From an uncultured Bacillota bacterium (lineage in GTDB: Bacteria > Bacillota > Clostridia > Peptostreptococcales > Anaerovoracaceae): a stretch of DNA of 43,940 nucleotides. Each line of letters opens with the position of its first letter. Position 1 is the stretch's first letter. The stretch lies in contig CAKMKG010000021.1 in the NCBI GenBank assembly GCA_927441425.1, positions 1-43,940 on the forward strand, given 5' to 3'. The translations under genes and the position numbers were made by a program. Of the stretch, positions 1-8,070 are shown piece after piece. Below the pieces are notes generated by a model. It had not been told where the DNA came from, did no database searches, and saw nothing but the letters and a program-made list of their open reading frames with translations.

Positions 1-570
1 AACGAAAGTTTCTGTAGCCATATTGAAGGATTCGTGTCTTCGGACGAATTTGGAGTTGAATCATTTAATCCTTCGAATGGACGAAATGATCTGAATGATC
101 TCAACCAAGAAGAACTAATTCTTATGATTAAACTTATTTCCGACAGCAATCGATATGATACTATCACATTGGATTTGAATAGTTGCCTTACGAATGAGAC
201 CTTATTTCTCATGAATCTCTGCAGCAAAATTATATTCATTCAAAATAATAATCCGATCTCAAAATACAAATGCAAAAAAATGATTGCATTTTTGACTAAG
301 CTGAGTGCATTCATCGGAAAAAACCGATTTCTTTTGGTCGAAAATCAAAGCAGTTGTACGGAGTCTGAAGGATACGAAGAAATCAATGATTCTAGCTTTA
401 AAACAATCTATATCGAAAAGGAAGATAACAGCTTTCGGTATGCATTGAACCATATGGACATCGATATGTATCATTCATTTGGCATAGGTATCAAAAAAAT
501 AGCAGAGGAAATTATTTCAATGGAACCAGGAAAGGAGAGATCGATATGTATGGGGAACTCTGTTCCGTAA
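1..570 (+). CDS. Flp pilus assembly TadZ/CpaE-like ATPase, C-terminal part (5' partial)
   Basis: The frame is open from base 1, so the gene almost certainly begins upstream of the window; the GTG at 34 is only the first in-frame start seen. The visible part resembles the C-terminal half of MinD/ParA-type proteins of tad loci (TadZ/CpaE), which localise the pilus machine at the membrane. Residues reading YDTITLDLNSCLTNETLFL sit where these proteins carry the strand holding the late Walker B region, followed by the alternating strand/helix pattern of the fold and a final amphipathic helix. The P-loop, if present, would lie before base 1 and cannot be checked. The 3' end overlaps cpaF by 25 bases, indicating translational coupling. 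The assignment rests mainly on position before cpaF. Confidence 0.6.
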   Translation, partial: NESFCSHIEGFVSSDEFGVESFNPSNGRNDLNDLNQEELILMIKLISDSNRYDTITLDLNSCLTNETLFLMNLCSKIIFIQNNNPISKYKCKKMIAFLTKLSAFIGKNRFLLVENQSSCTESEGYEEINDSSFKTIYIEKEDNSFRYALNHMDIDMYHSFGIGIKKIAEEIISMEPGKERSICMGNSVP

Positions 571-1784
571 AAGAAATTACGGATGGCGTCAGAGCGGTTA
601 TAAACAGCAAGCAAGAGCAGCTAAGTGACGCGGAAGTTTTGGCTCTGATCGAGGATTATGTCCTGAGAGACCATCGAACGGAGGGTAGTTCGTTCCGGGC
701 AAAAGGGGAATTAATCAATGGAATATTTAATATAACAAGGAAGGATCTGGATATCCTGCAGCCATACGCCGACGATAAAGAAGTCAGTGAGATTATGGTT
801 AACGGCATTGACCATATTTTCATAGAAAGAAAAGGAAAAATCGAAAGACTTGACCTCCATTTCGAGGCGATAGAAGATCTTGAAGAAATTATACGAAGAC
901 TTGCTGCAAAGGTCCATCGTGAAGTCAATGAATTAAATCCCATTGTAGATGCGAGGCTTGAAGATGGTTCAAGAGTAAATGCTGTTTATAAAAACGTTGC
1001 ATTGAACGGACCGATTCTGACCATTCGCAGATTTCCTGAAAGCAGAATCACCATGGAAGATTTGCTGCGAATAGGAACAATAACCGAAGAGGCAGCGGAC
1101 TTTCTTAAAATCCTAGTAAGATCAGGTTACAACATTTTTATATCGGGTGGGACCAGCTCGGGAAAAACAACATTTCTTAACGTATTATCCGAGTTTATTC
1201 CACGGGATGAAAGGGTAATCGTGATTGAAGATGCCGCAGAGCTGCAGATAAGCGGAATTGAAAATATCGTCAGGTTGGAATGTAAAACTTCAAACGTACA
1301 AGGGAAAGGGGAGATCAACGTAAGGCAGTTGATTAAGGCATCTTTGAGAATGCGGCCAAATCGCATTATTGTAGGTGAAGTCCGTGGCAGCGAGGTATTG
1401 GATATGATACAAGCTATGAATACGGGACATGACGGATCTCTATCCACTGGGCACGGAAATTCCACAGAAGGAATGCTGTCGAGACTAGAAGCAATGTTTC
1501 TTCAGGCTGCGGACTTTCCCATCGATGCCATACGAAGTCAAATTGCTGAAGCAATTGATATTATCGTGCATTTGGGGAGGCTTCCAGATAAGAGCAGAAG
1601 AGTACTGGAAATCTCAGAAATTGAGGGATATCAAGATGGTAAGATAATGATTAACCCACTATTTAAATATATAATTAATAAGACCGAATCCATATCGGAT
1701 CATACCTCTACAGGAAAATTGATGCAAACGGGGAGTAAATTGAAAAATACCATGAAAATGGAGATGAACGGAGTCTACATATGA
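546..1784 (+). CDS. cpaF: Flp pilus assembly ATPase CpaF/TadA (type II/IV secretion ATPase)
   Basis: This cytoplasmic hexameric ATPase powers Flp pilus assembly. It has the usual family length (412 aa). The N-terminal domain (about 60-180) contains the family stretch EVSEIMVNGIDHIFIERKG. Walker A is GGTSSGKTT at residues 201-209, followed by the acidic IVIEDAAEL box. The Walker B region IVGEVRGSEVLDMIQAMNTG is near residue 275 and the His box with SLSTGHGNS follows. The ATG at 546 is preceded by AAAGGAGAG at the correct distance. It overlaps the upstream tadZ-like gene by 25 bases and the downstream tadB by 4 (ATGA), so it sits in one operon. Confidence 0.95.
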   Translation: MYGELCSVKEITDGVRAVINSKQEQLSDAEVLALIEDYVLRDHRTEGSSFRAKGELINGIFNITRKDLDILQPYADDKEVSEIMVNGIDHIFIERKGKIERLDLHFEAIEDLEEIIRRLAAKVHREVNELNPIVDARLEDGSRVNAVYKNVALNGPILTIRRFPESRITMEDLLRIGTITEEAADFLKILVRSGYNIFISGGTSSGKTTFLNVLSEFIPRDERVIVIEDAAELQISGIENIVRLECKTSNVQGKGEINVRQLIKASLRMRPNRIIVGEVRGSEVLDMIQAMNTGHDGSLSTGHGNSTEGMLSRLEAMFLQAADFPIDAIRSQIAEAIDIIVHLGRLPDKSRRVLEISEIEGYQDGKIMINPLFKYIINKTESISDHTSTGKLMQTGSKLKNTMKMEMNGVYI

Positions 1785-2569
1785 ATCAGACGATTCCGAT
1801 AAAGAATTCAAAGGACTATGAAATTCCTGAATCCTATGCCGTCTATACACTCAGCCCCCACGAGAAAATAAAATTTTTGTTTTTATGTGGCTTCGGCCTT
1901 ATGGCAATTTCATATCTTTTTTATCATAGCGCAATGTTATCTCTTCTATTTTCATGCCTTGCCTACCCGGGACTCAGCCCATACCGATCGCACTTGGCAG
2001 AAAAAAGGAGAAGGGAAATGAAGGAACAGTTTCGTGATGTGTTATATTCCATTTCTGCCTTCGTTTCAACAGGCAGACAGATGCCGGAAGCGTTGTATGA
2101 AGCTGAGCAAAGCATGAAACTGATTTATAAAGAGGATTCACTCATTGTACTGGAATTGGCATATATGGTGAAAAGACTTAAGGAGTACAGGGAATCTGAG
2201 GAAGAAATCCTGAAGGATTTTGCGTCAAGAACCCGTATCGAAGATATCGCTGATTTCGTTGATATCTATCTGACGTGCAGGGAAACGGGAGGAGATCTGA
2301 TCAAAGTTCTGACAAAGGCTTCGGAGATCATCATGGACAAAATTGCAATTGAAAAAGAGATCCATGGGATTACCGTACAAAAGCAGTTTGAAGCAAAAAT
2401 TCTAACAGCAATACCATTCCTCATTCTGCTTTTTCTGCAAATAGTCTCACCTGATTATCTCAGCACTATGTATGAAGGGATACAAGGACGATTGTTGATG
2501 ACTATTGCATTGGGAGGAATTGCATCGGCTTATGTCTGGAGTATGCAGCTTACGAAAATAGAGGTGTAA
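1781..2569 (+). CDS. tadB: Flp pilus assembly protein TadB (T2SSF-family membrane protein)
   Basis: This is an inner-membrane platform protein of the Flp pilus and a partner of CpaF. The 262-aa protein has hydrophobic segments near residues 30-65 and a C-terminal pair (about 205-225 and 235-255). Between them lies a cytoplasmic helical T2SSF domain with the typical pattern FRDVLYSISAFVSTGRQMPE, and later FVDIYLTCRETGGDLIKVL, as in TadB/TadC and GspF. The start ATG overlaps the cpaF stop as ATGA, and the next gene follows after 5 bases. It is a little shorter than many TadB proteins because the N-terminal membrane region is compact. Confidence 0.88.
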   Translation: MNQTIPIKNSKDYEIPESYAVYTLSPHEKIKFLFLCGFGLMAISYLFYHSAMLSLLFSCLAYPGLSPYRSHLAEKRRREMKEQFRDVLYSISAFVSTGRQMPEALYEAEQSMKLIYKEDSLIVLELAYMVKRLKEYRESEEEILKDFASRTRIEDIADFVDIYLTCRETGGDLIKVLTKASEIIMDKIAIEKEIHGITVQKQFEAKILTAIPFLILLFLQIVSPDYLSTMYEGIQGRLLMTIALGGIASAYVWSMQLTKIEV

Positions 2570-2574
2570 TAGAT

Positions 2575-3984
2575 ATGAGGAAAGGTTTAAAAAATATAAA
2601 AGGTCGTATCCTCAATTGGCTTCATAATGTAGCTGAAATGTTGATGCTACACTGTCCTGATTGGGTCACAGGAAAAAGTGAGGTTATGCAGCAAAAGTAT
2701 TATATGAGATATGGTGCCAGAGATTATCGACATCTGATTCAGCAGAATAAATTACGTACCATGGCAATTTACATAGGCATCGCTGCCGCTTTCCTTATGA
2801 TGACTACTGGTATTTTCATAGGTCAATTATCAAGAAACGATGAAATTAAAAGTATTCAAAGACCGGAGCACGGGTCAAGCGCAGAATCGTACCCAGTGGA
2901 AGTGCAAATAAAATATAAAGAATATGAATTAAAAAAAGATATTACGATCAAAGTAAAGAAAAAAAAACTGACCGAAGAAGAAAAACTGCTGCGGTTGCAA
3001 GATTTTGAAACTAGGCTTAGCACTATGATATTGGGTGAAAACAAGGATTTGAATCATATCAGTAAACCGTTGAACCTTATGGATCGGGATCCTGACTCAG
3101 GGATAACCATACGTTGGACAAGTAACCATCCTGAGGTGATCAGTGAAAAAGGGAACGTCTATCTAATTCCTGCAGTCAGCATGCAAAAGATAGAACTTCG
3201 GGCTGATCTTACTTTGGATGATGTAGGGTTTACTAAAGTATTTCAGCTAAGGATCGATCCGAAGGCTGCGGTTGAGGATTATAAATTGAGTTTGAAAAGT
3301 AGATTAAACGATCGCCTTGAGAAATTATCGGAAGCAGGCAGCTCCTCAGAACTGGTATTGCCGGAGGAACTTGGGGATGGGATCGAGGTAAAATGGTTTA
3401 AAAGAAAAGAAAATGAAACAGCATTCCTTTTATCTGCCTTTCTTTTATCAATTCTCGCCGTATTCTTCAAGCGATACGACCAAATCAATAAAAAAATAAA
3501 GGAAGCAGAAGATTCGATGATCAAAGATCTGCCTGAATTTATCAACAAATTGGTGCTACTACTGAATGCCGGGCTGGTTGTCAGCACAGCGTTTTCAAAA
3601 ATTATAAATGATTATGAGCGATTTTACAAAGAGGAGAAAGGGTCAAAACAAGGAAGAAAGAGGTTTCTATATGAGGAACTATCTGAAATTCAAAAAAGAG
3701 TAACCCAGTCGAATTCATCTTTAATCAGGGAATTGAAAGACTTTTCCCAGCGGTGTGGAGTGCGGGAGATGATAAGGCTCACGGCTATAATTGCAGATAA
3801 CTGGAATAAAGGAAGTACGCTGGCTGAAAAATTGGAGGGCGAGAGTGAACTACTTTGGGTCTGCAGAAAAAAAAGAGCGGAAGAGAAGGGGAAACTTGCA
3901 GAAACGAAATTAACGTTTCCACTGATGATCCTATTGCTCGTGCTTATCATGGTAACAGTTGCACCGGCAATGATGGAAATGTAA
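2575..3984 (+). CDS. tadC: TadC-like T2SSF membrane protein with inserted extracytoplasmic Ig-like region
   Basis: The C-terminal part is a TadC-type T2SSF domain (about 315-445: DLPEFINKLVLLLNAGLVV, later FSQRCGVREMIRLTAIIADN), with a final membrane helix at about 447-466. At 469 aa it is longer than ordinary TadC (about 300 aa). The extra length lies between a first membrane helix (62-84) and a second (282-298). This charged roughly 195-residue stretch should face outside. Within it, residues 177-227 read TIRWTSNHPEVISEKGNVYL and then alternating strands ending in KVFQLRI, the pattern of atrophied bacterial Ig-like domains; a second weaker copy may lie at 236-277 (EVKW). Family placement is good; the Ig-like reading is from pattern only. 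Confidence 0.82.
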   Translation: MRKGLKNIKGRILNWLHNVAEMLMLHCPDWVTGKSEVMQQKYYMRYGARDYRHLIQQNKLRTMAIYIGIAAAFLMMTTGIFIGQLSRNDEIKSIQRPEHGSSAESYPVEVQIKYKEYELKKDITIKVKKKKLTEEEKLLRLQDFETRLSTMILGENKDLNHISKPLNLMDRDPDSGITIRWTSNHPEVISEKGNVYLIPAVSMQKIELRADLTLDDVGFTKVFQLRIDPKAAVEDYKLSLKSRLNDRLEKLSEAGSSSELVLPEELGDGIEVKWFKRKENETAFLLSAFLLSILAVFFKRYDQINKKIKEAEDSMIKDLPEFINKLVLLLNAGLVVSTAFSKIINDYERFYKEEKGSKQGRKRFLYEELSEIQKRVTQSNSSLIRELKDFSQRCGVREMIRLTAIIADNWNKGSTLAEKLEGESELLWVCRKKRAEEKGKLAETKLTFPLMILLLVLIMVTVAPAMMEM

Positions 3985-4011
3985 AAGAAGAGAATAGAAA
4001 GGAGAGAAGAT

Positions 4012-4176
4012 ATGATGAAAATGATTGTGAACAATAAAAAAGGAATGGAAATGGTTCAAGTCGCGATTTTGGTTGCCATCGCCATTGGGCTGGGACTGCT
4101 CTTTAAAGGGCAAATCGGAGAATTTATAACAAATACCTTCGAAAGCTTGAACAGCAGCAATTTTAACGAGATTTGA
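4012..4176 (+). CDS. Flp1-like type IVb pilin (54 aa)
   Basis: A small gene, easily missed, reading MMKMIVNNKKGMEMVQVAIL and continuing through a hydrophobic helix (about 17-32) to a short polar tail ending NSSNFNEI. This is the layout of Flp/Flp1-like pilins: a positively charged leader, a Gly prepilin-peptidase site (KKG at 9-11), a long N-terminal helix and a tiny C-terminus. The position right after tadC and before TadE-like genes fits the major pilin subunit. The ribosome site AAAGGAGAGAAG is just before the ATG. The residue at +5 after the putative cleavage site is Gln, where classical type IV pilins have Glu. No prepilin peptidase gene is visible in the window. Confidence 0.85.
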   Translation: MMKMIVNNKKGMEMVQVAILVAIAIGLGLLFKGQIGEFITNTFESLNSSNFNEI

Positions 4177-4181
4177 AGCAA

Positions 4182-4577
4182 ATGATAAAGATAAGAAGTA
4201 GAAAAGGATCTACTATGGTGGAAGCGGCTTTGATCTTTCCATTGGTCATTGCAGCGGTTATCGCAGTTGTTTACATAGTGCTTAGCCTTTATTTATCCTT
4301 ATCTCTTCAGTCATCCCTGCATTTGGCACTGCGTAAGGAAAGCGGTGAGCTTTCAAAGACTGTGTATTTACTCCAAGAAATAAAGGAGTTCCAATCGAAA
4401 AAGGAATCGGTTGGGATAAGACCAGTGCTCTGCATGGAGTGGGAAAGGGAGTACCGGATTCATACACTTTTTCAAGCCCGGAGCACCAGAAAAGAGGAAG
4501 GCCGTAGTTACGTAATCGATGAGGCAGAAATGATCAGGATTCTTTCTTTTCAGGGGAGAGGTAGTGATTGCAAGTGA
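4182..4577 (+). CDS. TadE-like minor pilin/pseudopilin
   Basis: About 131 aa. The N-terminus has the TadE signature: a basic leader, then KGSTMVEAALIFPLVIAAVI, with Glu five residues after the Ser-Thr-Met turn and a long hydrophobic helix. The rest is a short charged extracytoplasmic tail. TadE/TadF proteins are pseudopilins of the tad system and are processed by the same peptidase as the pilin. The start is uncertain: a TTG at 4173 overlaps the pilin stop, while the ATG at 4182 is preferred although neither has a strong ribosome site, suggesting coupling to the pilin gene. It overlaps the next gene by 10 bases. Confidence 0.75.
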   Translation: MIKIRSRKGSTMVEAALIFPLVIAAVIAVVYIVLSLYLSLSLQSSLHLALRKESGELSKTVYLLQEIKEFQSKKESVGIRPVLCMEWEREYRIHTLFQARSTRKEEGRSYVIDEAEMIRILSFQGRGSDCK

Positions 4578-5821
4578 TTCATTCATCTAAGAAGGGAACG
4601 ATATCTGTATTTTTAACATTGATTTTGGCAAGTATCTTACTGGTTGTAGGAATGTTTGTCCATGCCGCTTCAATTGTATCTGGAAGAAGTTATGCAGATG
4701 CTGTTTTCCAATTGGCGGGGCGGTCCGTTTTATCGGAGTATGATGTTCACCTCTATGACAAATATGGGATTTTTGCTGTTCATACTGATGCGCGTCAAGT
4801 TGAGGATAAAATAAAACATTACGCCGACTACAGCTTTCATGATAACCCAATGAAAGAAATGATGAGAGGAAGAAAATATATGGACACGCTGAAGCTGGCG
4901 TTGGAATCTGTCCAAGTTGATCTGAAAGGCTTTTCTATGACAGATACCGAACTATTTGAGCAGCAGATTTTAGAGTATATGAAATACGGTATCATAAAGG
5001 ATCTGCTGAATGAAGAAAAAGAATATCCCCATATAAAGCTGGAGATTGAACTGAGAAATAAACAGATTATCAATAGTCTTCCGTCGAAAGGCTATCAGAG
5101 CAATCTGATAATCGATATGAAAAGGCTCTTTGAAAATGGAATTCCAAGCCTAAAGGAGATTCAGACAGACACAAAGGACATCTATTTGATCAATGAGTAT
5201 ATCATGAAACACTTTTTGAATCATCAAAGGGGGAACGAAAGGAGAGATACATTTTTTCTAAACGAAGTGGAATATATTCTGAAGGGCAATTTCAACGACA
5301 AAAGTAATTATAAAGCAGTCAGGAATGACCTATTTATCATGAGAAATATATTAAATTTGATTCATATTAATAGTGATCCGGAAAAACGGAAAAAGGTTGA
5401 AGCGATTGCGGTCATATTGACCTTAGCCGAAGGAAAGGAGATCGGAGCACTATTTGTTGCGGAAGCCTGGGCAGCTGCAGAATCGGAAAATGACTTAAGG
5501 CTTCTGGAAGCCGGAAATCAGGTCCCTTTTGTGAAGAATAAAGACAATTGGGCTGTACCGATTTCAAGTACATTGGAATTCTTATGGCAGGAAGATTACA
5601 TCAAACCTAAAAAAATGCAAGGGTATGAATATGAGGACTATCTGAGGATTCTGTTATTCCTAGAAAACAGGGAGAGAAAGCTGTTGCGGTGCATGGATTT
5701 GATTCAGCTTAACATGAAAGGCAACTATGATCAGTATTTCGATTTAAAAGAGTATTATGGAGGGTTCCAATTTGAAGCCATTGCCCGGGAAAGTAAGTTT
5801 ACATATATTCAGAAATTTTAA
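4568..5821 (+). CDS. DUF5702 family tad-locus membrane-anchored protein
   Basis: A 417-aa protein with one N-terminal membrane helix after KKGTISVFLTLILASILLV. Next comes the pattern SYADAVFQLAGRSVLSEYD ... LYDKYGIFAV, which matches DUF5702 proteins encoded in Firmicutes tad loci. The body is charged and presumably outside the membrane. The function is unknown; the TadG-like N-terminus suggests a minor component that sits in or near the pilus base. The start is probably TTG at 4568, about 10 bases after GGGGAG; a GTG at 4574 is the alternative. The frame overlaps both neighbours, so the locus is tightly coupled. Confidence 0.72.
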   Translation: MQVIHSSKKGTISVFLTLILASILLVVGMFVHAASIVSGRSYADAVFQLAGRSVLSEYDVHLYDKYGIFAVHTDARQVEDKIKHYADYSFHDNPMKEMMRGRKYMDTLKLALESVQVDLKGFSMTDTELFEQQILEYMKYGIIKDLLNEEKEYPHIKLEIELRNKQIINSLPSKGYQSNLIIDMKRLFENGIPSLKEIQTDTKDIYLINEYIMKHFLNHQRGNERRDTFFLNEVEYILKGNFNDKSNYKAVRNDLFIMRNILNLIHINSDPEKRKKVEAIAVILTLAEGKEIGALFVAEAWAAAESENDLRLLEAGNQVPFVKNKDNWAVPISSTLEFLWQEDYIKPKKMQGYEYEDYLRILLFLENRERKLLRCMDLIQLNMKGNYDQYFDLKEYYGGFQFEAIARESKFTYIQKF

Positions 5822-6590
5822 TAATAGATACTACGAATTCAATAAAAAGGGATTTTTGACCATAGAAGCGGCTATTTTTCTTCCTATCTTTATTATTGGT
5901 GTTCTGACCTTCGCATATTTGATCAAATTCATGTCTGTTCAGGAGGCGGCATTTCACTCCTTTACCGATGAAGCGAGAGTATTGGGCTCCGAATCAAGCA
6001 TAAATCCTTTGGCAGCTCCATTCTTTGAATTGAAACTGAAAGACAGAATTTATGATGAAAATGGAAGCGATATCTCTAATGTGAATCTTCAACATTTCCT
6101 GTATTTATATCCTGCTCATGGCATGACGGATATGATCTCTATGGATCTAAATTATGATGTAAATATCAAGCTCCCCATTCCATTTTACAAAAGGATTCCT
6201 GTTTCAGAATCATTGTTGTTCAGGGGATTTGTGGGAAAGAAAGGGAATGGGGATCCACTCCCATTCGAGGAAATGGAAAAGGAGAAAGAATCCGATCTTG
6301 TATGGGTTTTCCCTAGAGCAGGAGGTAGGTATCATGGAGAAAGCTGCACCTACATAACCTCAGAGCCAAGGCAAATGACACTGTCAATTCAGATCAGGCG
6401 AAGATATGATCCTTGCAGTACCTGCGATGCTTCTGATTTCCCAGATGGAACCCTGGTTTACTGCTTTAAGACGGGAGATTCATATCATGTAGGGAGTTGT
6501 CCCATCGTTGATAAGTATGTAATATCGATTGAAAAAGAGGTAGCGGTAAGGCGAGGATATACGGCCTGTTCAAAATGTGGCGGAGATTAA
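5772..6590 (+). CDS. TadE-like protein with duplicated C-terminal Cys-rich modules
   Basis: About 272 aa. The N-terminal half has a TadE-type helix (KKGFLTIEAAIFLPIFIIGV). The C-terminal third carries two copies of the same small module, roughly YHGESC ... YDPCSTC and YHVGSC ... YTACSKC, each ending in a CxxC pair and separated by about 55 residues. This looks like a duplicated metal-binding or disulfide unit, but which one is not decided by sequence. An ATG at 5757 exists, but GGAGGG lies at 5759-5764, inside that reading. TTG 5772 sits 7 bases after it and is the better start. It overlaps the DUF5702 gene by 50 bases. Confidence 0.7.
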   Translation: MKPLPGKVSLHIFRNFNNRYYEFNKKGFLTIEAAIFLPIFIIGVLTFAYLIKFMSVQEAAFHSFTDEARVLGSESSINPLAAPFFELKLKDRIYDENGSDISNVNLQHFLYLYPAHGMTDMISMDLNYDVNIKLPIPFYKRIPVSESLLFRGFVGKKGNGDPLPFEEMEKEKESDLVWVFPRAGGRYHGESCTYITSEPRQMTLSIQIRRRYDPCSTCDASDFPDGTLVYCFKTGDSYHVGSCPIVDKYVISIEKEVAVRRGYTACSKCGGD

Positions 6591-6626
6591 AAATGAATGA
6601 TATTAGACTTGAAAGAAGGAGTTGCC

Positions 6627-7517
6627 ATGGAAGAAAATGAGAAGGTCATGAAGGAAGGGAAGATCAATTTTATCTCGAAGGAAGGAAATATTGAGGAATC
6701 AGCAGGAAGAAGGAAATTCTATCTAACTCTGGAGGAGCCGATCAGGGAATATGAAAGAAGGATGCTATGCGACAGCGACTGCCCATTCACACTTCCAATG
6801 TATTTTCTTGCCGTAGAAGACTCAGTGATGGTTTTTTATGATTTCACAGGCTATCTTCCATTGCGGGAATATATGAAAAAAACAACATTTTGTAATCCCC
6901 CGGTAAGGGAAACACAAAAAATCATCAGTGACGCATTGGCTGTTTTAACAAAGATTTTGGAGTGCATGAAAGGAATGGAAAGTTATTTGTTTTATCCCGA
7001 ACGGTTTTCAAACCATCTTGATGCAATCTTTATGCATATGGGTACCGGGCAAATCGCCTTCGCCTTTTATCCCAATGATCGGCCGGAACTGACTCTGCAA
7101 AGCAGAATCATCCAAATGACCGAAGAGATCAACAAATTGTACCAGGATACGGAAACGAAACAGTATTTACAGAAATACATCGAATTAATTCATATGAAAA
7201 ACCCGGGATTAGATGGAATGATCGTCTTACTAGGTACAATACAAAGAGAAGTCAGCTACATTTACTGGAATCCAAAGGACTTCAGAGGGCCAGAACATAA
7301 TGAAGAACCTTCGGATAAGCCGGAAATTGATAAATCGATCAAAGTCGTAATCTTGAAAACAGTTGGTATGCAAGGATTTTTCGGAATAGGTCTCATTTCA
7401 ATATATCTGTCACATAGGCTCGAGCTTATGAGTTTTGCAGGTTTGACGATGCTGGTGGTGGCGGTGGACCTATGGATCTTAAGAAGATTTTCCGGCAGAA
7501 AAAAAGGACGGATTTGA
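6627..7517 (+). CDS. DUF6382-like tad-locus protein with C-terminal membrane pair, no FHA domain
   Basis: The start ATG 6627 lies 6 bases after AAGGAG; an upstream ATG at 6597 has no ribosome site. The 296-aa protein matches the DUF6382 pattern: FYLTLEEPIREYERRMLC, then VFYDFTGYLPLREYM, then a helical region ending near QIAFAFYPNDRPELTL, and a region with FLQ-type helices. DUF6382 proteins of tad loci usually continue into an FHA domain that reads phosphothreonine. Here residues 235-296 instead form a short charged linker and two hydrophobic segments ending in RRFSGRKKGRI. It is the last gene before the terminator at 7570. The family call is moderate; its role is unknown. Confidence 0.62.
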   Translation: MEENEKVMKEGKINFISKEGNIEESAGRRKFYLTLEEPIREYERRMLCDSDCPFTLPMYFLAVEDSVMVFYDFTGYLPLREYMKKTTFCNPPVRETQKIISDALAVLTKILECMKGMESYLFYPERFSNHLDAIFMHMGTGQIAFAFYPNDRPELTLQSRIIQMTEEINKLYQDTETKQYLQKYIELIHMKNPGLDGMIVLLGTIQREVSYIYWNPKDFRGPEHNEEPSDKPEIDKSIKVVILKTVGMQGFFGIGLISIYLSHRLELMSFAGLTMLVVAVDLWILRRFSGRKKGRI

Positions 7518-7569
7518 TGAGTACCTGTATCATTTTTTCTATAATAGCGATATTTCATACATAATAAAA

Positions 7570-7595
7570 AGCCGAGCATTTGCTCGGCTGTTTTA
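7570..7595. terminator. Bidirectional intrinsic terminator between tad operon and zinc-ribbon gene
   Basis: A perfect 9-bp stem AGCCGAGCA / TGCTCGGCT with a 2-base loop (7570-7589). It is followed by GTTTTAT on + and by TTTTTATTAT on -. It can end both the tad operon and the convergent small zinc-ribbon gene. Confidence 0.88.
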
Positions 7596-7626
7596 TCGAT
7601 GTTTGGTGTGAGATATTCTTTGCAGA

Positions 7627-7794
7627 TTATCTGTCGTTTCTGAACTGTCTTCTTTCGTTCTTCTTCTTGTCTCTGCATTCCTTACATCTTTTTGGTTCGT
7701 TATCAAAACCCTTTTCCTTATAGAATTCCTGTTCTCCTACTGTGAATACGAAATCCTTTCCGCAGTCTTGACATACGAGTGTTCTGTCTTCCAT
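7627..7794 (-). CDS. Small zinc-ribbon protein (zf_Tbcl-like), 55 aa
   Basis: The protein starts MEDRTLVCQDCGKDFVFTVG and has a second pair, KRCKECRDKK. The four Cys as CxxC...CxxC, with the core FVFTVGEQEFYKEKGF between them, match the probable zinc-binding family PF13451. The basic C-terminal tail (RDKKKNERRQFRNDR) could bind nucleic acid, though that is inferred. The frame extends upstream, but the ATG at 7794 follows CTGGAGGAAAATC on the - strand, so that start is used. A well-formed promoter lies upstream at 7913-7941. Confidence 0.85.
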   Translation of the reverse strand: MEDRTLVCQDCGKDFVFTVGEQEFYKEKGFDNEPKRCKECRDKKKNERRQFRNDR

Positions 7795-7912
7795 GATTTT
7801 CCTCCAGATTTTTAATAAAAAATATAAATTTTTAATATTTAAAATGATGATGGAGACGATTTTTCCAAAAAGATGATCGACCATTGAACCAATTTTAAAT
7901 ATCTCATGTGTT

Positions 7913-7941
7913 ATTATATAGATTTTCCAACCATCTGTCCA
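7913..7941 (-). promoter_or_regulatory. Sigma-A-type promoter for the zinc-ribbon gene
   Basis: Reading the - strand: TGGACA (7936-7941), a 17-base spacer, and TATAAT (7913-7918). It implies a leader of about 110 bases before the ATG at 7794. The leader is AT-rich and shows no obvious hairpin-based regulator. Confidence 0.75.
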
Positions 7942-7994
7942 CTAAATTTTTGGAAAAAACTATGAATTGTCAGAAAAATACGCGTATTTTCCCC

Positions 7995-8023
7995 TTTTCA
8001 TTATTTGCATTATAAAGTATAAT
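7995..8023 (+). promoter_or_regulatory. Probable promoter for the 86-aa protein gene
   Basis: TATAAT at 8018-8023 with a weak -35, TTTTCA at 7995-8000, spaced by 17. Transcription would start near 8030, so the in-frame ATG at 8035 is not a likely start and the ATG at 8071 is. Confidence 0.55.
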
Positions 8024-8070
8024 AAATTTGATATATGCATCGTTTCATTTGGCTACGAGGAGGAAGAAGA

